Positions 6,201-9,350 of a DNA stretch of 9,350 nucleotides are shown piece by piece (position 1 is the first letter of the stretch; each line of letters begins with the position of its first letter). This DNA comes from Candidatus Pacearchaeota archaeon CG10_big_fil_rev_8_21_14_0_10_35_13 (lineage in GTDB: Archaea; Nanobdellota; Nanobdellia; Pacearchaeales; GW2011-AR1). Below the pieces are notes generated by a model. The model did not search any database, had not been told where the DNA came from, and was given only the letters and a program-made list of their open reading frames with translations. The translations under genes were made by a program, and so were the position numbers. The DNA lies in contig PFDC01000030.1 in the NCBI GenBank assembly GCA_002763035.1, positions 1 through 9,350 on the forward strand. The letters run 5' to 3'.

Positions 6201-6406
6201 AAAAAGACATTAAAGCATTTGAAAAGCTATCATTGAGATTTGGAATAACCTACGAACAAATGATAAAAGAATTAGAACTGAGAGCAAGACTACTATATGA
6301 AATGTTAAGAAGAGGAATAATAGAATTTGAAGAAGTACAAAGAGAAGTAATTGATTATTATAAAAACCCAGAAGCAGTATTAAGAAAATACGGAGTTATA
6401 AAATGA
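3248..6406 (+). CDS. Type IV pilus assembly ATPase interrupted by an intein
   Basis: The 1052-residue precursor encodes a 513-residue ATPase of the FlaI/ArlI-TadA secretion ATPase superfamily (residues 1-223 plus 763-1052) and an intein (224-762). The mature enzyme is a cytoplasmic hexamer that hydrolyses ATP to drive pilin assembly at the membrane platform. The N-extein holds the N-terminal domain. The C-extein holds Walker A GGTASGKT (805-812), the Asp box EDTRE (832-836), the Walker B region PDYVIVGEVRG (876-886, E883) and the His box with H900 and H907, all intact. The spliced junction GPTF-TIRKF rebuilds the conserved TFTIRKF segment of the family. A GAGG six bases upstream supports the start. 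The stop overlaps the next gene by four bases. Without splicing the protein could not fold as an ATPase. Which pilus system it serves is inferred from its five pilin neighbours. Confidence 0.93.
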   Translation: MISVDDIELELNPPIPALPNIDDKTMLDVRYGLIPPFAYAHIYWDKKQREVIYEIEEPILDENESRILKELEEAMRDVINVNPVTENDPKTLIEYTNKTAKLLITELNLKLNKEQYKKMFYYLFRDFVGLNKIEAIMKDYFIEDVECNGVETPVYVVHRVYRNLRTNIVYKDVEELASFVEKLAQKGGRYISYANPLLDASLPDGSRINATYTKDITSKGPTFCFKEGYVQLNDGRIKKIDELFEEAKNSFGSKIEEGNEIVKPLNMNCCGVYEDNLEQKDSVIKSIIKLRAPEKLANVKLSDGGEIEVTLDHKFHVAEETLIMKEAKDLAPGMIIPIPKRIKINGYRQKISTYELIKDFSYSRRISVISTPKIKNLVTEEISLNNHGGNFRQALSQKYGVSNSYFYEIISRGSSISFQVLDEICKVRKISQEDLGELSINVYGGGKKGKSKTIAVPKEINEDLAYIAGAIISDGHLSKNSVDISCYEEGFKDKVKEKLLKIFGKYESYYDDNRVYLSNAFVPFFFNKVFEIPSGKKSYKVKIPEKIFKSDNKVISAFIAGLFDGDGTAKSGLSYKTYSKELAEGLTYLLSRLGIYSYLRNNTKEWRVNIPSYHYKLFSEMIKLENKTKNHDLRELINKQKKEREFRRHGRIPATPFITIINKLKLVKSELLKKCDVSFGRFGYMTLSRTFAEKLVEEFKKNMNKETVKKELGYIKWLLETEQEFVKVESVEIISNNKEVYDLELEPCTFFIAGNKPMNVFDTIRKFTKVPWTPTKLISLHTLSPEMLAYFWMLMEYKANILISGGTASGKTTLLNAIAFFIPPEARVVSIEDTREIQLSRDNWLPSVARTPIATGQNTGEVDLFSLLKNSFRQNPDYVIVGEVRGKEAYVLFQGMASGHSSMSTIHADSVQGVVRRLSTPPIDLSPALLETLDAVAIMTHVIVNKKQTRRLREIVEVVSVDAQGNTKTNTPFLWNPAGDTFFYKKDIKAFEKLSLRFGITYEQMIKELELRARLLYEMLRRGIIEFEEVQREVIDYYKNPEAVLRKYGVIK
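3917..5533 (+). mobile_element. Intein with LAGLIDADG homing endonuclease
   Basis: The insert is 539 residues (224-762 of the precursor). Block A starts at C224. Block B contains T310-L-D-H313. Two LAGLIDADG motifs, LAYIAGAIISDG (464-475) and FIAGLFDGDG (558-567), keep the acidic residues D474 and D566, so the homing endonuclease looks intact. Block F is VYDLELEP...FFIAGN (740-755). The end is V-F-D762 before T763, where His-Asn is usual. N-terminal Cys makes it class 1, with Thr as the downstream nucleophile. It excises itself after translation, and the endonuclease part would allow spread to intein-less alleles. Its third codon positions are far richer in T than those of the exteins, a sign of transfer. 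Boundaries are set by the host family's TFTIRKF motif and are reliable; splicing efficiency is not known. Confidence 0.9.
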
Positions 6407-6558
6407 ATATAGAAGATATCAAACAATTAACAGAAACACTAAAAGAAGAAGCGCAAGAGTTAGAAAAAGCATATAATGATAAACAACTAGATAATTTTAG
6501 AAAAGTAGTTAGAGAAATGCTAACCATAAATGACAGAATCCTAAAACAAATAAATTAG
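6403..6558 (+). CDS. Small helical protein between ATPase and platform genes
   Basis: This is a 51-residue open frame starting MNIEDIKQ and ending DRILKQIN. It overlaps the ATPase stop by four bases (ATGA) and the next gene by one base, so it completely fills the gap, and it uses the same A-ending codons as the neighbouring genes. The sequence is amphipathic and charged, predicted almost wholly helical with coiled-coil-like spacing of Leu/Ile, with no cysteine, signal peptide or membrane segment. It is probably cytoplasmic. I recognise no family. Position and tight coupling suggest an adaptor or stabiliser for the ATPase or for the N-terminal cytoplasmic part of the platform protein. Its gap-filling overlaps and codon use make it very likely a real gene. 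Confidence 0.75.
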   Translation: MNIEDIKQLTETLKEEAQELEKAYNDKQLDNFRKVVREMLTINDRILKQIN

Positions 6559-7868
6559 TGAAGATGGCTTTAGAAAACCTTAAAGAAAACCTCAATCGAC
6601 AAACAGAACTAATAAAAGAATTAGAATACTTCAGCAATTACAAGAAGGTATTAGAAGAAACAACAAAAAAAGGAAATAACAGCAGAGTACTAATCGATAG
6701 AACTATCGAATCACTAACAATAAGACTAAGAATAATCAATAAAGCAATACCGACAATACTAGAAAATATCAAACCAATACCAAAGTTACTACCCAATAAA
6801 GAAAAAGAAGTATCAAAAAAATTAGTAATAATAAACCACCCAACACCAAAAGCAGAGAGAGTAACAATAAACAAGGCCGACATGGAAGAATACGCAAAAG
6901 AAGTAAGAATAAGTCATGAATTACTAAAGAAATTAAGAAATAGAGAGAAAGTTAAGAAGAAAGTCTCAGGAGGATGGAGCTTCCAAAAACCAAGCGTTTA
7001 CGGAACACTAGCAAACACTTTCTTTAGAAATATCACTAGTAAAATGATAAGTAAAGGAAAGTTCATGAAACTAAATACTCGCCTGAGGAAGAGTAATAGC
7101 AAATATATCATTAACACTTACGTATCAATAATGTTCTTCACAAGCATACTCGCAGGGATAATAATGATACTAGCTTCAATAACAGGAATTAATTTAGGAG
7201 TTATAGAATTAACAATAGGTAATACTCTTATGATGACAGCAACAATAATACTACTACCATTAATGACTTACGGATTTCTTTATCTTAACCCATCATTAGA
7301 ATTAGCAACAATAAAGAATAGAATTGATCAAGAACTACCATTCCTAACATTACACATGTCAGCAGTAGCAGGTTCAGGAATAGAACCAAGCAGGATATTC
7401 AGCATAGTAGCATCAAGCGATGAATACCCTAATTCTAGTAAAGAATTAATGAAAATAATTAATCAAATAAACTATTACGGTTATGACCTAGTAAACGCAT
7501 TGAGGAACGTATCAAAAACTACAAGTAGCGAAAAACTTTCAGAATTACTTAAAGGATTAGCAACAACAATAAGTACTGGAGGACAACTAACAGACTTCTT
7601 AGAAAAACGCTCAGAAACACTACTACTAGACTATAGGCTTGAGAGAGAAAGATACTCACAAACAGCAGAAAACTTCATGAATATCTACATAGCAATAGTA
7701 ATAACCGCACCGATGATATTCATGCTGTTACTAATACTACTAGGAGTAAGCGGTACTGGAAGTATAGGATTCAGCGTTACTGAATTGAGCATAGGAATAA
7801 TACTAGTAGTGGCAATAATTAATGTGATATTTCTAGGAGTACTAAGACTTAAACAACCAAGTTATTAG
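6558..7868 (+). CDS. Pilus membrane platform protein (GspF/TadC/FlaJ type)
   Basis: This is a 436-residue inner-platform protein on which the ATPase acts. Residues 1-185 are hydrophilic, helical and Lys/Glu-rich, presumably cytoplasmic. Membrane helices lie at about 188-212, 217-243, 375-397 and 410-430. Between the second and third is the conserved GspF/T2SSF domain, beginning RIDQELPFLTLHMSAVAGSG at about 253-272 and running to about 370. Only one such domain is present, as in TadC, whereas full FlaJ/ArlJ proteins usually have two and are longer. The GTG at 6558 overlaps the preceding stop by one base; ATG 6564 is an alternative start two codons in. Its location directly after the ATPase is the standard ATPase-platform pairing of archaeal pili. 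Family assignment is firm; the N-terminal 185 residues have no function I can name. Confidence 0.9.
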   Translation: MKMALENLKENLNRQTELIKELEYFSNYKKVLEETTKKGNNSRVLIDRTIESLTIRLRIINKAIPTILENIKPIPKLLPNKEKEVSKKLVIINHPTPKAERVTINKADMEEYAKEVRISHELLKKLRNREKVKKKVSGGWSFQKPSVYGTLANTFFRNITSKMISKGKFMKLNTRLRKSNSKYIINTYVSIMFFTSILAGIIMILASITGINLGVIELTIGNTLMMTATIILLPLMTYGFLYLNPSLELATIKNRIDQELPFLTLHMSAVAGSGIEPSRIFSIVASSDEYPNSSKELMKIINQINYYGYDLVNALRNVSKTTSSEKLSELLKGLATTISTGGQLTDFLEKRSETLLLDYRLERERYSQTAENFMNIYIAIVITAPMIFMLLLILLGVSGTGSIGFSVTELSIGIILVVAIINVIFLGVLRLKQPSY

Positions 7869-7907
7869 GAAGAAGAATTATTAATCAAATTCTATGATAA
7901 CAAATAA

Positions 7908-8753
7908 TTAACTAAGACCTTCCTTGACAAGAACACTCGCTTCCTTACGAAGCCTATCAAGAATCCTCAAAGGAATACCAGAATCCTTACTAAGACGAGA
8001 AAGATCAAAACTAACAAGTTGCTTAATAGTAACAACACCAGAATCAATAAGAGAATCCTTAATCCTACCACGAACACGAGAAATAACAGTAATAGGATAC
8101 AAACCTTTCTTCTCAATCAGTTCCTGAAGACTCTCACCCTTAGGAAAACCCCAAGTAGTAACCCTCATACCAACACCACGAGCATAATCAATAGCATCAT
8201 TAGTAAGCTTAGTATTAGTAGCAAGCCAAGAAACATCAAAAAACTTCTTAAGATCAAGAAAACGAGCATGAGTATACATGGCAACTTTTAAGTCAGTATA
8301 GATACCATGCTGATTATGATACTTACACTCAACCATGAAACGCTTATTAGAAGAATCATTAGCAGAAACATCAACCTCCTGCATTACTTCAGTACCAGGA
8401 TAAGACTTACCAACAAGAGTCTTATAACCATAATTATTAAGAACCTCAGCAAAGAATTTCTCAAAAGGAAAACCTGAAGGACCAAGGCTCATAATAGCAG
8501 TCTTAAGACTATACTTCATAGCAACTGCAGGATTCTTAACCTCACGATCATTACGAAGAATACTAAGGGCCATCTTAAGAATCTCCTTAGTACGAACACC
8601 ATCATAAACACGACCCTTAACCTTAGAAACAATAGTGAGAGCAAAAGGCTTAGAAGCACCAGCCCTCATTAGAGTCTTAACAAGTTTCTGATCATCAAAA
8701 GGTTCACGTTGACCCGAAGCCTTAATAACCCAAAGTTTAACACCCATTTTCAT
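7908..8753 (-). CDS. ATP-cone + PD-(D/E)XK nuclease + HhH protein
   Basis: This is a 281-residue soluble protein. Residues about 5-90 form an ATP-cone, the nucleotide-sensing regulatory domain known from ribonucleotide reductase and NrdR, beginning LWVIKASGQREPFD. Residues about 98-200 form a restriction-endonuclase-like (Mrr-type) fold with candidate active-site residues D128 in EVDV and E142/K144 in VECK. Residues about 225-275 are a helix-hairpin-helix-like DNA-binding region. Together these suggest a nucleotide-controlled DNA nuclease for repair or defence; the domains are seen, the role is inferred. The active-site triad looks intact. It is convergent with the pilus operon (39-nt gap) and apparently unrelated to it. 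Its codons mostly end in T and Arg is often CGT, the opposite of the + strand genes. ATG 8747 is an alternative start, and both fit a leaderless message. Confidence 0.87.
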   Translation of the reverse strand: MKMGVKLWVIKASGQREPFDDQKLVKTLMRAGASKPFALTIVSKVKGRVYDGVRTKEILKMALSILRNDREVKNPAVAMKYSLKTAIMSLGPSGFPFEKFFAEVLNNYGYKTLVGKSYPGTEVMQEVDVSANDSSNKRFMVECKYHNQHGIYTDLKVAMYTHARFLDLKKFFDVSWLATNTKLTNDAIDYARGVGMRVTTWGFPKGESLQELIEKKGLYPITVISRVRGRIKDSLIDSGVVTIKQLVSFDLSRLSKDSGIPLRILDRLRKEASVLVKEGLS

Positions 8754-8772
8754 AAAAATAAAACCATAAGAG

Positions 8773-8780
8773 TATATTAA
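8773..8780 (-). promoter_or_regulatory. TATA box of the nuclease gene
   Basis: Read on the minus strand the sequence is TTAATATA. Its centre lies about 25 nt upstream of the ATG codons at 8753 and 8747, so transcription would start at or very near the start codon and the message would be leaderless. Confidence 0.55.
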
Positions 8781-8887
8781 TGTTACGGGAAATCAATAAG
8801 TGGCTTCGTACCCACCTTGTCTTCCATCATCACGATAGAAACAACCAGTTCTTGCTCAACGTCCAACAAAGACATTATAGTGAAGCT

Positions 8888-8908
8888 CCACGAGGCGAGA
8901 CCTCGTGG
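8888..8908. repeat. Stem-loop element, copy 1
   Basis: CCACGAGG (8888-8895) and CCTCGTGG (8901-8908) form a perfect 8-bp stem around a CGAGA loop, followed by CAT. It is related to 9019-9039: the stem differs at two base pairs, both changed on both sides so that pairing is kept. No T-run follows on either strand, so it is not a typical terminator. Confidence 0.8.
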
Positions 8909-9018
8909 CATCTAGAAGATACTTACTAATCATCACATTATCTAAGTAGAACCAGTCGTTGTTTTAGTGTCAGATATTGTAATGTTCAACTTAACATTAG
9001 ATATTGTTCAACTTTTAT

Positions 9019-9039
9019 CCCCAAGGCAAGACCTTGGGG
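9019..9039. repeat. Stem-loop element, copy 2
   Basis: CCCCAAGG (9019-9026) and CCTTGGGG (9032-9039) form a perfect 8-bp stem around a CAAGA loop, again followed by CAT. Relative to copy 1, A-T becomes C-G at the third pair and G-C becomes A-T at the fifth, and the loop differs by one base. On the minus strand both copies follow TCTA or TCTAG and begin ATGCC. Confidence 0.8.
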
Positions 9040-9062
9040 CATTAGAGAGAATAAAAATTAGC

Positions 9063-9079
9063 GATAAGTAATACTTATC
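9063..9079. repeat. 17-nt perfect palindrome
   Basis: GATAAGTA and TACTTATC flank a single A. The symmetry and size suit a dimeric regulator's operator, though no promoter is clearly next to it. It lies 23 nt beyond the second stem-loop. Confidence 0.55.
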
Positions 9080-9238
9080 ATTAATAGAATAAATAATTAT
9101 TTCTTACCTACACACTGAAGATGTTAAGATTTCCAACCCTACACTTAATCACATAAAGATAAAGAATCCAAACATAAACTACACGACAAGCACGATTACA
9201 TACAAAATAGTACTAAGAAGTGAAAACATTTATCTACC

Positions 9239-9249
9239 AAAGAAAAAAA
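9239..9249 (-). terminator. T-rich terminator of the right-edge gene
   Basis: On the minus strand seven T, a C and three T follow the stop codon at 9250-9252 directly, a stemless oligo-T terminator like the one at 2552-2571. It supports the reality of the partial gene. Confidence 0.55.
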
Positions 9250-9350
9250 TCAGAAAGACTTAATCCTACCAATTAATAATTCCTTTTGAGAATCATCAAG
9301 AGTATCATCAAGCAAGGGATAAAACTCAGAATCCTCAAAATTTCTGTGCT
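9250..9350 (-). CDS. C-terminal fragment, possibly hemerythrin-like (partial)
   Basis: Only the last 32 residues are present; the gene continues past the right edge. They begin HRNFEDSEFYPLLDDTL and end GRIKSF. The H-x3-E spacing followed by a hydrophobic FYPLL and an amphipathic helix resembles the third helix of hemerythrin (HHE) cation-binding domains, where His and Glu ligate iron, but so short a piece cannot settle this. Coding status is supported by T-ending codons like those of the other minus-strand gene and by a T-rich terminator right after the stop. Confidence 0.55.
   Translation of the reverse strand, partial: HRNFEDSEFYPLLDDTLDDSQKELLIGRIKSF

Larger units (their letters stand above)
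8781..9238. other. Noncoding stretch with hairpins and palindrome
   Basis: About 460 bases without a convincing gene. It contains two related stem-loops (8888-8908, 9019-9039), a 17-nt palindrome (9063-9079), and a local repeat in which AGATATTG and TTCAACTT each occur twice (about 8972-9014). A 42-residue open frame on the minus strand (8783-8911) starts inside the first hairpin but has little support as a gene. A structured minus-strand RNA is possible; I recognise no known RNA family. Confidence 0.5.

Noticed and set aside
421..7868. Archaellum (archaeal flagellum) operon
   Set aside because: No archaellin-type N-terminus, ArlH/FlaH, ArlF/G or FlaC/D/E-like gene is seen; several diverse pilins with one ATPase and one platform gene fit an adhesion-type pilus better.
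8783..8911. 42-residue minus-strand open frame starting MPRGLASW and ending LIDFP
   Set aside because: It starts inside the covarying stem-loop, its codon endings are unlike those of the other minus-strand genes, it overlaps the promoter region of the nuclease gene, and it has no ribosome site. The hairpin explains its first codons.
8880..8911. Fragment of 23S rRNA on the minus strand (CGTGGAGCTTCACT resembles a conserved 23S segment)
   Set aside because: The resemblance covers about 14 bases only and the flanks do not continue the rRNA pattern I know.
8888..9039. Stem-loops as intrinsic terminators
   Set aside because: Neither hairpin is followed by a T-run on either strand, and the T-rich terminators in this window have no stems.

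Overview
The window reads as a piece of a low-GC archaeal chromosome. The evidence is a run of archaeal type IV prepilin signal peptides (K/N-K-G followed by a hydrophobic helix), a FlaI/ArlI-like pilus ATPase, TATA-type promoters placed so that several genes would be leaderless, T-rich terminators without stems, an archaeal/eukaryal-looking SRP RNA helix 8, and an ATP-cone/PD-(D/E)XK protein of a type common in archaea. The small, A-rich genes and compact pilus locus would suit a DPANN archaeon (Woesearchaeota/Pacearchaeota-like), but that placement is inference; no ribosomal gene is present to test it.

Left edge (1-420): the 3' part of a signal recognition particle RNA, then a noncoding stretch holding a duplicated cassette (a 29-nt repeat followed by a 21-nt TATA-bearing repeat, each present twice) and the promoter of the first gene. 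Pilus locus (421-7868, all +): five small prepilin-like proteins (421-981, 978-1490, 1533-1973, 2019-2543, 2628-3158), a type IV pilus assembly ATPase interrupted by a 539-residue LAGLIDADG intein (3248-6406), a 51-residue helical protein missed by ordinary length cut-offs (6403-6558), and a GspF/TadC/FlaJ-type membrane platform protein (6558-7868). Adjacent coding regions overlap by 1-4 nt at 978, 6403 and 6558, so these are co-transcribed. The 2019-2543 pilin has its own promoter and terminator and is the best candidate for a major pilin. The proposed division of labour: an archaeal prepilin peptidase (not in the window) cleaves the prepilins, the ATPase powers assembly on the membrane platform, and the pilins form the filament. 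No ArlH/FlaH or prepilin peptidase is seen here, so an adhesion-type pilus is more likely than an archaellum.

Right part (7908-9350, all genes on -): an ATP-cone + PD-(D/E)XK nuclease + helix-hairpin-helix protein convergent with the pilus operon, a 0.5-kb noncoding stretch with two related, covarying stem-loops and a 17-nt palindrome, and the C-terminal end of a possible hemerythrin-like protein cut by the window edge.

The points most worth a second look are the intein (unusual site, non-canonical Phe-Asp C-terminus, composition foreign to its host gene), the paired covarying hairpins at 8888 and 9019, the duplicated cassette at 137-328, a shared four-cysteine plan in three pilins, and an A-over-T bias of the + strand that holds whichever strand is coding.
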